This document shows positions 9,971 through 19,479 of a DNA stretch of 64,000 nt, piece after piece. Every line of letters starts with the position of its first letter. The first letter of the stretch is position 1. The notes under the pieces are model-generated. The model had not been told where the DNA came from and did no database searches. It saw only the letters and a list, made by a program, of their open reading frames with translations. Position numbers and translations under genes: made by a program. The DNA comes from Plantago major (Eukaryota > Streptophyta > Magnoliopsida > Lamiales > Plantaginaceae): NCBI GenBank assembly GCA_026545765.1, contig CM048839.1:88550414-88614413 (forward strand), written 5' to 3'.

Positions 9971-11633
9971 TCAGTTGCTGGGGTAGGACCCCCGATCTCC
10001 ATCAGCGCAAGTAGTCAGCCAGTCTTCCATAAAGCTCGGGTCGGTATTCCAATCCTTCACTCCAATGTTGAATCGGTCACCTTCCCTTGTAAACTCGAAC
10101 TTATGGAGGGTACTACCTTCATTCTTGAGTCGGTTTCTAAAACCTTTGTAATCTTTGAAGTTCTCGTAGAACAGCCCCTCGTTTCCCATTTTCCACCTTC
10201 CAGTCATCCACTTATCCAGATAAATCTTATAGGGCTTTTTCTCCGTGTCTCCCGGATCCGGAAATTGGAAGTGAATTTCATGCGAGTAGACATAGTTTTT
10301 ATCTATTTTCTTCATATTTGTCAGCGCATCTTGAAATTCTCCAGGTGGTTGACCCTTCTTTCTTCCTGGCGGTTTTTCAGCTACAAGCTTCCCCTTCTTG
10401 AGATGCGTCCTTTCGATGGACAACTCTATGTCACTCTACAATCCATTAACAAACATTGAAACTCTTTTCTCGGTTACATCGATAATGGTGTTAGTCATTA
10501 TCATAAAGGGCCTTCCCAGATACAAGTTTCTATTATTGTCATTCTCGTAGTCGACTATCAGTAGGTCCACAGGAACTATCAGAGTACCTATTTTGATGAG
10601 CACATTTCTAACGGTTCCATAGTTCTTTGCTATGCTCATGCCAACGTCGTAGGACATGCCACATACGTCAGTTTTTCCTATTAACCTGAGTCTTTTGTAC
10701 ATCTCTAGAGGGATAACATTCACATCAGCCTCCAAATCCAGAGTTCCTACTACCCTTTCGCTCCCTATGTTGACTGCAACGTGAAATGCTAAGGGGTTGA
10801 TTTCCCACCTGGGGATATTGGTTCGGAAGTAGGGATTTTCTTTCCTCTTATTTATCCTGAAATTCTCCAATTGGTTCTTTTCCCTGTACAGGTACTTGCA
10901 CAATCTCATGGAGTCACCCTCTGTACGTAATTCACTGGATAAGGTAAAGTTAAAGCGAGAGTGAGAAAACTTATCGAGAAGTTTTTCGGAAGTCCGCCTT
11001 TCTTCCGCATCTATCCGCATTATGGCTTCCAACTCTTCGCATTCTTCATCTTCTTCTTTTCCCTCATCACGTTGCTCTAGAAGTATCATCAGCCTTTATG
11101 TTATGTTTACCAGGCTTCCTACTACTTCTTCTACCTTTTTGTTGATCCTGCAGAGCCTTTCATCTGCTCTTTTAATAAATGCCTCCACCTTGTCCTCCCT
11201 TTCCTTTTGCTTTTCCATAAAGTCCCTTACTGCTTTCAACTCCTTAATGATGAAATGGATCTTTCCTTTCAAAAGGGGTATTTCCTGCTAAGCTGGTGCG
11301 GTTACCCTTATCGGTGTTATGGGGGTTAAAGGTCGACTCCGGTGTAGCCTAACTTCGTGCCATGTTCGGTCAGGCCGAGGAGTTCGGTTTGATGATGGTT
11401 CACAATCTTGAACGTAGTTTTCCTCCTCTGACGGTTCCTTGTGTCCATCTTCTCCTTCAGACTCTCTCTTGGATAGCTCGATCTCTATATCATCTAGCAT
11501 TTTCAGGATCATTTTCCATAAAACCTTCTCAACATCACGAACTTCCTTAGACCAGGTACTTCTTCCTCGTCCCTTTTGCATGGAGTTTTCGCTAAGGTTC
11601 TCACATACCTCCCAAATCCTTCTTGGGGTACAC
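9971..11633 (-). pseudogene. Gypsy-2 gag C-terminus, aspartic protease and unknown C-terminal domain
   Basis: From the Gypsy-1 insertion point leftward one reading frame continues to 9971, broken only by stop codons at about 11288 (TAG), 11096 (TAA) and 10436 (TAG). In order it shows the end of gag (RRIWEVCENLSENS), an acidic linker, a coiled-coil-like stretch (FIIKELKAVRDFMEKQKERE), and a retropepsin domain. That domain has WEINPLAFHVAVNIGSE, the active-site region GTLDLEADVNVIP (10727-10738 encodes DLEA) and YLGRPFM. Athila proteases normally read DLGA or DTGA here, so the active-site glycine is replaced by glutamate. About 150 residues follow (KPYKIYLDKWMTGRWKMGNE and on) that I do not recognise. 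The usual polymerase does not follow. Confidence 0.7.
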
Positions 11634-13166
11634 TGATGTGTCAAAATCAAAGTTTTAATATTTGTTTAAGAGCCAAGAGTTAATTCTCAACACTACGAAA
11701 ACTTGTAGAGCAGTGAAGTTAACCCCCGAGGTCGGTCTCGAAGGACTTAACTAGGCTGAGTTGAGTTTACGAATAAATAGAAACAATATGGAAAGTAGTA
11801 AAAGTTTGTTTGCTTCGGCAACAGATTGATTAACTATCGTAACAGTGAACAACTAGGCAGACAAAACCAGATCGATTGACACTTAATGAGATTGATATAT
11901 GAATGAGGATAATTATGGAGTGGTGACTTGAAGACAAGCCAGCTAGCAGGAAATATGCGATCCATAGGAAACGATTACCTCAAGTTGTCACTACTTGGGT
12001 TCAGAAAACGAATAGCATTAGTGAAGGCATCAATTTCACTAAGCTACGATCAATAAAGCTAATCCTACTATTACCGTTTGCAACTAACTGTTAGATTGAA
12101 ACAAGACGAAAAACGTTTTGGTTTCCAGGGATCAAATGCTTAATCTAACAGTGATATTGACGGATTGCGCATCAAACGTAATAGCAGGATATACAATTTA
12201 ATCTAAAAAGCACATAGTAATCGTAACCCGATTATATATAAACGCATAAACTCTAACTAGCATGCTTGAATCCATCACCACCCCATAATCTGGGTGTTTA
12301 GCTACTCATGTTATGCGAAGACATAATCAAATAAGCAATTAAACCATCAACACACATAATCTAATACTAAATGCAAGGAATCGATCGATTGATACAGTTT
12401 TACCCTTCGTTGTCATAAACCCTAGGTAGAACCTGAAGAATCTGAAGCGATTGATGCAAGAAAGTACGTAGATTATGCTCCCAATCAATGAATCGTCGGA
12501 TTACAAGATGAAAATCGGTTCAATTACCTCAAAACGGGTAATTGCCTTGGAAACTAGGTCTAGCTTGAGAGCAAAGTTCAATGGTTGACCATAGAATGAA
12601 TTATGAAAGTTATGTTTTTGTCTATCTAATAGAATAGAGGAAAAAACCGAAGTGTGGATCGAAAAGGAAAGAAACGGGAAAAATCCGCAGAAACAGAGAA
12701 AGTTGGCGTCCGCCAACTTCGTACTTGGTGTCCGCCATGGAAGGAAGTTGGCGGACACCAAAATCCTTCCATGGCGTCCGCCAAGTTCAACTTTGGCATC
12801 TGCCAAAACTTCCTGTTTTGTTTTGGCGGACGCCAATCTTGAAAATGGCGTTCGCTAACTCTTCCGGCAAATGATAATTTTGCCCTTCTCGCTCGATTTT
12901 GCTCTTTTTAACTTCAAATCTCGACGTTTCGGCTTCCCCGCTTCACTTCTAGCAACCATACGAAGCATCGGCACTCCATATCTTCCAGATGTATGTAAAT
13001 CACATCCTTTTTGCCTTCAATTATCACGGTTTATCCAAATACCTACAAAAGTCAAAGAGAACAAAACAAGTAAAAAGACTCTAGGAAAAACAACTAAAAC
13101 TATACTTAAGGATAACAAAAAGACGGCAAAAAAGACAATATGAGACGATATAAAACCGATTCATCA
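11634..13166 (-). repeat. Gypsy-1 3' LTR
   Basis: 1533 bp, starting TGATGTGTCAAAATC and ending CGATTCATCA. It aligns over its full length with the other LTR at 16566-18131 with scattered substitutions. The frames within it, such as 12501-12836, are by-products of LTR sequence and not genes. Confidence 0.9.
12700..12860. repeat. TTGGCG/CGCCAA palindrome cluster, Gypsy-1 3' LTR
   Basis: At least seven copies or variants of the near-palindrome TTGGCGTCCGCCAA or its complement TTGGCGGACGCCAA lie in 160 bp. Several are decayed by one or two changes, such as TTGGTGTCCGCCA. Confidence 0.8.
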
Positions 13167-13180
13167 AACTCCCCAAACCG
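13167..13180 (-). other. Gypsy-1 polypurine tract
   Basis: The minus strand reads CGGTTTGGGGAGTT immediately before the 3' LTR. This is the plus-strand primer expected at the 3' end of the internal region. Confidence 0.8.
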
Positions 13181-14540
13181 AACACTTGCTTGTCCTCAAG
13201 CAACAGACTCTCTAAAAATCCTAGAAAAACAAAAAAAACATTGACACAAAAGTAAAGTCTAACTCCCAAGCTACCAAGTCTACGATTGCATATAATAAGC
13301 CCGAATAATGCAGAAGTTTTGACTTCACACTGACATTTACAGAATCACATGCATAAGTTCAAAAAGTCCGTTTCCAAAGTAAATAGAACTTAAGCCTAAC
13401 ACGGTAGTCCCTCACAGGTGGATCCTATGCGTCAAATCTCTCACGCTCCTGGAAGTGTCCAGTAGGGGTAGTCACTCAAGAATATAAAGAGATAAGGAAG
13501 GTGACTTGCGTCACAAAGATGTCTCAAATACCTCATGCAATGTACTCAATCAGTTAAGTCAGAAGGGACTTTTATCATAGCTCTATAATCAATCAGCAGT
13601 AGACTTATAAAATCATTCTCTCTTTTTCCATTTTTTTCATTCTTTGCATACTACTTTTTTGCAGTCTTTTATATGACCCATATGCTTATATCATTTTTTA
13701 TGTCTCAATTTTTTTGTAGTGTCTGTTTTACCGAAAGTTCGCACTTTTGTGCGTGCTGGTTTGGTATACACACCATCAACCCTCACGGTCATATAGCTTT
13801 TAAGGGCCACGCCGGTATATAGGTAGTATCTGAAACGTGCCCAACACGACTAACGGTGGTAACTAGTACCACAGATCTACTCCGAGACTTATTTTTTTAT
13901 TTTTTATTTTGAGAGAACGAAAAACCTGAACATCATAGTCTTTATCAACACATACAATACGCATAAACCTCCTCCCCAAACCTGTTCTTGTAACGGGTTT
14001 GGCATAAGCAAATAAGAATGGGAAACATGTCGTTTGTCATACTTAATTTGCATAGAGTACACATGAGAATGATGAGGCGCAAACAAGGGAGTTTTCACTT
14101 CCCGAGAAATCACACAGGCGCCGGTACAATATTTTTTCATCGGCTGAGGTTTACTCACAGGCTTTTTGGACTACAGAATTAGAACAGACTTTCTATTTAC
14201 AGCAGAAACGAACTTAGCAAACTTAAAATATGCAAACTGCTAATAGTCAAGCATCAGCCAAAACAAAAGCATTAAACAGGTTTAGTACATGCAATAGACA
14301 CTCGACTTGGGAGACAGACTTAGACTCAACAGACAGACTCGAATAAGAAATACAAAAAGAAACACATCCGAAAACATGCAAGCAAGAAGCCTAAAGCAGA
14401 TCAAAACTCAAAACACCCCTCCCCAAACCTGAACTCGTGCTCGCCCTCGAGCAAACGAGTGAAAAGAGAAAAGTAGAGAGTTGATAGGAGAGGGCTTCCC
14501 TGATTGAAGGTTTCCAAGATGTGTAGAAGACTGGTGGTGT
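13181..14540 (-). other. Gypsy-1 3' untranslated internal region
   Basis: No recognisable coding content. It contains two more polypurine-like motifs (complement CCCCAAACCT at 13974-13983 and 14421-14430) and AT-rich sequence. The first 250 bp match the Gypsy-A remnant, so this part is conserved within the family. Confidence 0.65.
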
Positions 14541-15401
14541 TCATTTGCGATGGTGGGTACTAGACTTCCCCATGCTCGAATTCCTCTGCCCTTGCACCTG
14601 CGAATAGATATAAAGGGGTCCAACATATCCCGCAGAATAATCCCTGCAGGTAAAATCCTTAGGCAAATAATCCAATGCCTTCACCATGCCGACCTTACCA
14701 TTCACCTCGTATGTTGCAGTGCGTCTAAATACGCTAATATCCATTCTAGAAGCGAATAAAAATGGCCAGCCAAGGAGGATTGTATCGAGTCCTGTCTTCT
14801 GATCTTCCCGGACATCCTTCAGAACAACAAAATTGGTGATAACAGTTTCACCATTCAGTTTAACCGCGACACCTTTTGCCAATCCAACTGGTCTTCTATG
14901 TGACCCATCCGCCATTAGGAGTCGAGCTTTCATCTCTTCCAAGCCTGTAAAGCCACATCCCTTAAACAAACTGTATGGGATTGTATTACATGTAGCTCCT
15001 GTATCTAAAGTCGCAATGACATTTGAATTTTCCATCCCAACTACGATGTTAAAGCTCTTCTTACTGAGAGGATGCTCCTTCACATTTTCTGCTAACTCTT
15101 CTTCCTTGGCAGGAACTTCAACTGCTCCAATTTCCGGAATGCTCACTATAGCTGCAGAATCTTCCTCTTTTGCAGAACCCAATTCTTCAACAGAAACGGC
15201 TGGATCTTCCTCTTGTTCCGGGATCAACTCCTCAACAGAGTTACCGGGAGTTATCACCTCTTCTATTGTTGCTTCACTAGCAATCGAAATCAACAATGCA
15301 CACCCACAAGCTGTGCAAATCTGTTTTGAAACCTCAACACGGGTCTCATTTTTTGAAACAGTCACCTCAACCGGTGTTTCTGTGATCACCTTAATAGCCA
15401 T
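14541..15401 (-). CDS. Gypsy-1 aspartic protease (retropepsin)
   Basis: An open frame of 286 codons. The N-terminal part is acidic and low-complexity (EELIPEQEEDPAVSVEELGS). From about residue 120 a retropepsin domain is clear: VIATLDTGATCNTIP, with the DTGA active site encoded at 14994-15005, then a hydrophobic core and DTILLGWPFLF, the counterpart of the usual ILGRPFL. It would cleave gag and itself in the virus-like particle. It lies just downstream of gag (39 bp between the gag stop and its first ATG), so expression by frameshift or readthrough is possible. No polymerase follows; the frame ends soon after the domain. The residues needed for catalysis look intact. Confidence 0.8.
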   Translation of the reverse strand: MAIKVITETPVEVTVSKNETRVEVSKQICTACGCALLISIASEATIEEVITPGNSVEELIPEQEEDPAVSVEELGSAKEEDSAAIVSIPEIGAVEVPAKEEELAENVKEHPLSKKSFNIVVGMENSNVIATLDTGATCNTIPYSLFKGCGFTGLEEMKARLLMADGSHRRPVGLAKGVAVKLNGETVITNFVVLKDVREDQKTGLDTILLGWPFLFASRMDISVFRRTATYEVNGKVGMVKALDYLPKDFTCRDYSAGYVGPLYIYSQVQGQRNSSMGKSSTHHRK

Positions 15402-15440
15402 TGCCCTCTCGGGAGTACCAAGGAATTTATTTTCTCTCTC

Positions 15441-16415
15441 TTAGTTCTTCTCTAGTAGCTGCTGGAGAACTCTTTGGATCTTTTCACTATCCTTTTCCAG
15501 TTTCCCAATACGGGCATCGGTAGACTGACGATGCGCCTTAGTTTCGCGCATAAACTCCCTTGAATCATTCATGAAGCTCCGGAATTCGTCTGCCCATCCT
15601 GATCCACCTGCTGGTTGCACCAAACCTGCGTCGGGTCTCTGCTCTTCATCAAAAGCAGCGTTTGCTTCTCCCCTTTGACCCGTGACATTTCTCCTGGGGT
15701 TACGGTGTTGGTTATTTTTTTCCAACTTAGCAAACTTATCCTTGAGAGAAGCAGCAGTTAATTCCATCATATTACCCCCGCAGGACGCATCTATCATATA
15801 CTGTTGGTTCTCATTCAACCCATCATAGAAATACTGATTCAGATCAGCCTGGGGGTACCTGTGGTGAGGACATTGAGCTAGCAGGCTCTTGAACCTGTCC
15901 CATGCTTCATATAGAGACTCATCATACAGCTGGCTAAAGGTACTGATTTGCTGCCTGATAGAAGAAGTCTTAGACAGAGGGTAGTACTTCTGCATAAATG
16001 CATTGTAGACTTCAGCCCAGGTGGTTAAGCGTCCTTCATCTAAGCCATTCATCCACTGTCGTGCCTTGTCAGCTAAACATATAGGAAAAACCCTCATCTT
16101 CAGATCATTGTCGGTGACATTCTCACCTTTGGCCAGCCACCCAATAAAGTACTCCAGCTCCATAAGAAATCCCACCACTTCCTCGTTCTTCTGCCCATAG
16201 AATTTCGGAAGTAGGGCCATAAGATTCCCCTTGATCTCCAAGTTACGCACATTGGCAGGAGTGACAATACTAGGACGACAAACTTTTACGGGCGGTGCGA
16301 AGAGTGCAGCCATAGAAGGCTGCTCCAACTCGGTCATCTCTTCGAACCTGTGCTGCAAGACAGACACAACACCAGAACTACGCAAACGTAAGTACCCGTT
16401 AGTTAAAACAAGCAC
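15441..16415 (-). CDS. Gypsy-1 gag (capsid)
   Basis: An open frame of 324 codons with a Retrotrans_gag domain at about residues 45-190. Typical landmarks are LLPKFYGQKNEEVVGFLMEL, then MRVFPICLADKARQWMNGL, then TTWAEVYNAFMQKYYPL, then ESLYEAWDRFKSLLAQCPHH. The protein forms the particle that packages element RNA. No CCHC zinc knuckle is visible. The C-terminus is helical and charged (RIGKLEKDSEKIQRVLQQLL), perhaps a coiled coil. No stop or frameshift interrupts it, unlike the other gag genes in this window. That agrees with Gypsy-1 being the younger gypsy insertion. Confidence 0.85.
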   Translation of the reverse strand: MLVLTNGYLRLRSSGVVSVLQHRFEEMTELEQPSMAALFAPPVKVCRPSIVTPANVRNLEIKGNLMALLPKFYGQKNEEVVGFLMELEYFIGWLAKGENVTDNDLKMRVFPICLADKARQWMNGLDEGRLTTWAEVYNAFMQKYYPLSKTSSIRQQISTFSQLYDESLYEAWDRFKSLLAQCPHHRYPQADLNQYFYDGLNENQQYMIDASCGGNMMELTAASLKDKFAKLEKNNQHRNPRRNVTGQRGEANAAFDEEQRPDAGLVQPAGGSGWADEFRSFMNDSREFMRETKAHRQSTDARIGKLEKDSEKIQRVLQQLLEKN

Positions 16416-16541
16416 TCAAGACGAGAAACACAAAGGTAACAAGGGAAAAAAAAAACAACTAACTAAAACAAAAACAAAAACTAGAAAAAGAAAAAACAAA
16501 AATACTGTACTAAAATTCGTAAACTTAACAAAGGAGTTAAG

Positions 16542-16559
16542 TCCCCGACAACGGCGCTA
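16542..16559 (-). other. Gypsy-1 primer binding site, tRNA-Asp type
   Basis: The minus strand reads TAGCGCCGTTGTCGGGGA, 6 bp from the 5' LTR. It pairs with the 3' end of plant tRNA-Asp (TCCCCGGCAACGGCGCCA) with two differences, one of them a possible G-U pair. Athila-type elements commonly use this primer. Confidence 0.85.
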
Positions 16560-16565
16560 AAAACT

Positions 16566-18131
16566 TGATGTGTCAAAATCAAAGTTTTAATATTTGTTTA
16601 AGAGCCAAGAGTTAATTCTCAACACTACGAAAACTTGTAGTGTAGTGAAGTTAACCCCGAGGTCGGTCTCGAAGGACTTAACTAGGCTGAGTTGAGTTTA
16701 CGAATAAATAGAAACAATATGGAAAGTAGTAAAAGTTTGTTTGCTTCAGCAGCAGATTGATTAACTATCGTAATAGTGAACAACTAGGCAGATAAAACTA
16801 GATATGACTGACACTTAACGAGATTGATATATGAATGAGGAGAATTATGGAGTGGTGACTTGAAGACAAGCCAGCTAGCAGGAAATATGCGATCCACAGG
16901 AAACGATTACCTCAAGTTGTCACTACTTGGGTTCAGAAAACGAATAGCATTAGTGAAGGCATCAATTTCACTAAGCTACGATCAATAAAGCTAATCCTAC
17001 TATTACCGTTTGCAACTAACTGTTAGATTGAAACAAGACGAAAAACGTTTTGGTTTTCAGGGATCAAATGCTTAATCTAACAGTGATATTGACGGATTGC
17101 GCATCAAACGTAATAGCAGGATATACAATTTAATCTAAAAAGCACATAGTAATAGTAACCCGATCATATATAAACGCATAAACCCTAACTAGCATGCTTT
17201 AATCCGTCACCACCCCATAATTTGGGTGTTTAGCTACTCATGTTATGCGAAGAAATAATCAAATAAGCAATTAAACCATTAAGACACATAATCTAATATA
17301 CTAAATACAAGGAATTGATCGATTGATACAGTTTTACCCTTCGTTGTCACAAACCCTAGGTAGAACCTGAAGAATCTGAAGCGATTGATGCAAGAAAGTA
17401 CGTAGATTATGCTCCCAATCAATGAATCGTCGGATTACAAGATGAAAATCGGTTCAATTACCTCAAAACGTGTAATTGCCTTGGAAACTAAGTCTAGCTT
17501 GAGAGCAAAGTTCAATGGTTGACCATAGAATGAATTATGAAAGTTATGTTTTTGTCTATCTAATAGAATAGAGGAAAAAACCGAAGTCTGGATTGAAAAG
17601 GAAAGAAATGGGAAAAATCCGCAGAAACAAAGAAAGTTGGCGTCTACCAACTTCCTACTTGGCGTCCGCCATGGAAGGAAGTTGGCGGACGCCAAGATTA
17701 AACTTGGCGGACGCCAAAATCTATCCATGGCGTCCGCCAGGTTCAACTTTGGCGTCCGCCAAAACTTTCTCTTTTGTTTTGGCGGACGCCAATCTTGAAA
17801 ATGGCGTTCGCTAACTCTTCAGGCAAATGACGATTTTTCCCTTTTTGTACTTCTCGCTCGATTTTGCTCCTTTGAACTTCAAATCTCGGCGTTTCGGCTT
17901 CCCCGCTTCACTTCTAGCAACCATACGAAGCATCGGCACTCCATATCTTCCAGATGTATGTAAATCACATCCTTTTTGCCTTCAATTTGCACGGTTTATC
18001 CAAATACCTACAAAAGTCAAAGAGAACAAAACAAGTAAAAAGACTCTAGGAAAAACAACTAAAACTATACTTAAGGATAACAAAAAGACGGCAAAAAAGA
18101 CAAGATGAGACGATATAAAACCGACTCATCA
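16566..18131 (-). repeat. Gypsy-1 5' LTR
   Basis: 1566 bp, starting TGATGTGTCAAAATC and ending CCGACTCATCA. It is the partner of 11634-13166. Length differences come from small indels, mainly in the palindrome cluster. Confidence 0.9.
17638..17815. repeat. TTGGCG/CGCCAA palindrome cluster, Gypsy-1 5' LTR
   Basis: About eight copies of TTGGCGTCCGCCAA, TTGGCGGACGCCAA or close variants lie in 180 bp. They are better preserved than in the 3' LTR. Arms of 6 bp are separated by TC or GA. Confidence 0.85.
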
Positions 18132-18326
18132 TACATCTAATATGTAAATCACATCCTTTTTGCCTTCAATTTGCACGGTTTATCCAAATACCTACAAAAG
18201 TCAAAGAGAACAAAACAAGTAAAAAAGACTCTAGGAAAAACAACTAAAACTATACTTAAGGATAACAAAAAGACGGCAAAAAAGACAAGATGAGACGATA
18301 TAAAACCGACTCATCATACATCTAAT
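17959..18326. repeat. 184-bp tandem duplication across the Gypsy-1 LTR edge
   Basis: The unit 17959-18142 (LTR tail plus 11 bp of flank, TACATCTAATA) is repeated almost exactly at 18143-18326. Because the unit includes target DNA, the duplication happened after insertion. Confidence 0.85.
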
Positions 18327-18327
18327 A

Positions 18328-19188
18328 GGTTCCCTTGATACGCCCCGTCAATAAGTACTTGGATGATAGAGTCAATTCCCTTGTAAAAGTTGTTGACCTT
18401 GTCAAACAGCACGTAAGACTGCATTGGGCATCTGTCAAGTAGATCCTTGTATCTTTCCCGCGCTTCGTAGAAGGTTTCTCCGTATAATTGGTTGATGTTT
18501 TGGATTTGGCTCTTCAGGTCGGATGTCTTCTTCAATGGGATGTATCTGAGCATAAACTTATTGAAAACCTCGTCCCATATAGTCAAGCTGCCCGACAGTA
18601 GTGATATAAGCCAGTTCTTTGCCTTGTCCTTCAGGCAGCTAGGGAAAACCCTTCTTCTAAGTTGACATTCCGTGAGCCCGTTTAATGGTATACCTCCAAC
18701 TATTGCGTATAATTCCCTCATAAAGTGCATCGGGTCCTCGGTTGGGTTCCCGTAGAAATGTGGTAGTTGATTCAGATGAGTTCCCTTCAGATCATATTAT
18801 CTCACAATCCTCTCAAGATAGATGCTCGAGGTGTGCGGTGTAAGACTTGGCATAACATAGTCGCGCATGGGTCTTGTGTTCGTCCATTAGTTCCACCCTT
18901 GTGTAGTTATCCCTTTTTCGGTTCTCATCTAACCTCAATCTTTCTTCGGCTATCCTTAGCCTTTCCTATTCCAGCTCTTCTCTCAGCTTAGATCTCAAGT
19001 CGAATCTTAAGCAGCTTCTCAAGTTCAGAAGTTGTGACATTCCCAGATGGATTGTCGTTGCTGTTTTCTTCTCCACTCATGTTGCTGGATGATTCCATGG
19101 CGGTGTTAAACAGTCTTCGTCTTTCAAGCTTATCTATGTTGTCTTTAAATGGTACTACTGGTGTTCCCGCGCTTCTCCTGCCTTGCAT
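18328..19188 (-). pseudogene. Gypsy-2 gag, N-terminal and central part
   Basis: The first part (ATG at 19188: MQGRRSAGTPVVPFKDNIDK) is a low-complexity N-terminus that meets a stop after about 67 codons. A frameshift follows. The Retrotrans_gag core is clear at 18730-18328: LRRRVFPSCLKDKAKNWLIS, TIWDEVFNKFMLRYIPLKKT, GETFYEARERYKDLLDRCP, ending at YQGNLL where Gypsy-1 interrupts it. The protein continues at 11633. It is related to the Gypsy-1 gag but clearly different in sequence, so Gypsy-2 is a separate family. Confidence 0.75.
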
Positions 19189-19456
19189 AAAGACTAACAG
19201 ACAAACCTTTGCAGATACGGATAGAAAACAGTAGAAAGATAATAAACAGAAATCTAAAGTTATGTTTTTTTGGATTTTTGATAAGAAAACAAACAAATAC
19301 GGAAAATAAAATATTTTTGGATTTTTTCCTGTGAAAATCGATTTCTACAGAATATATATATTTTTTTGGGTTTATGCTAGACATTGCATTAATTAAAAGC
19401 GAAAGAAAGATTTCAACTTATCTTGGACTATCGAAACTTGCTTGAGCGGTCAAGTG

Positions 19457-19474
19457 TCCCTGATAGCGGCGCCA
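19457..19474 (-). other. Gypsy-2 primer binding site
   Basis: The minus strand reads TGGCGCCGCTATCAGGGA, 5 bp from the LTR. It starts with the TGGCGCCG of a tRNA-Asp site and differs at four later positions, so it is either decayed or uses another tRNA. Confidence 0.65.
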
Positions 19475-19479
19475 AATTT

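Larger units (their letters stand above)
11634..18131 (-). mobile_element. Gypsy-1: complete non-autonomous Athila-like element inside Gypsy-2 gag
   Basis: Two long, near-identical LTRs (TGATG...CATCA) flank a 3.4-kb internal region. Primer site and polypurine tract sit at the correct ends for minus-strand orientation. The flanks TACAC (11629-11633) and TACAT (18132-18136) are a 5-bp target duplication with one change. Flanking DNA on both sides is Gypsy-2 gag. The internal region encodes only gag and aspartic protease; there is no polymerase, RNase H or integrase, and too little room for them. Such gag-only or gag-PR elements depend on enzymes from an autonomous relative. Confidence 0.9.

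Noticed and set aside
12501..12836. Minus-strand frame of 111 codons in the Gypsy-1 LTR, repeated at 17435-17746
   Set aside because: It is present twice only because LTRs are duplicates. The repetitive residues come from the palindrome array, and no domain is recognisable.
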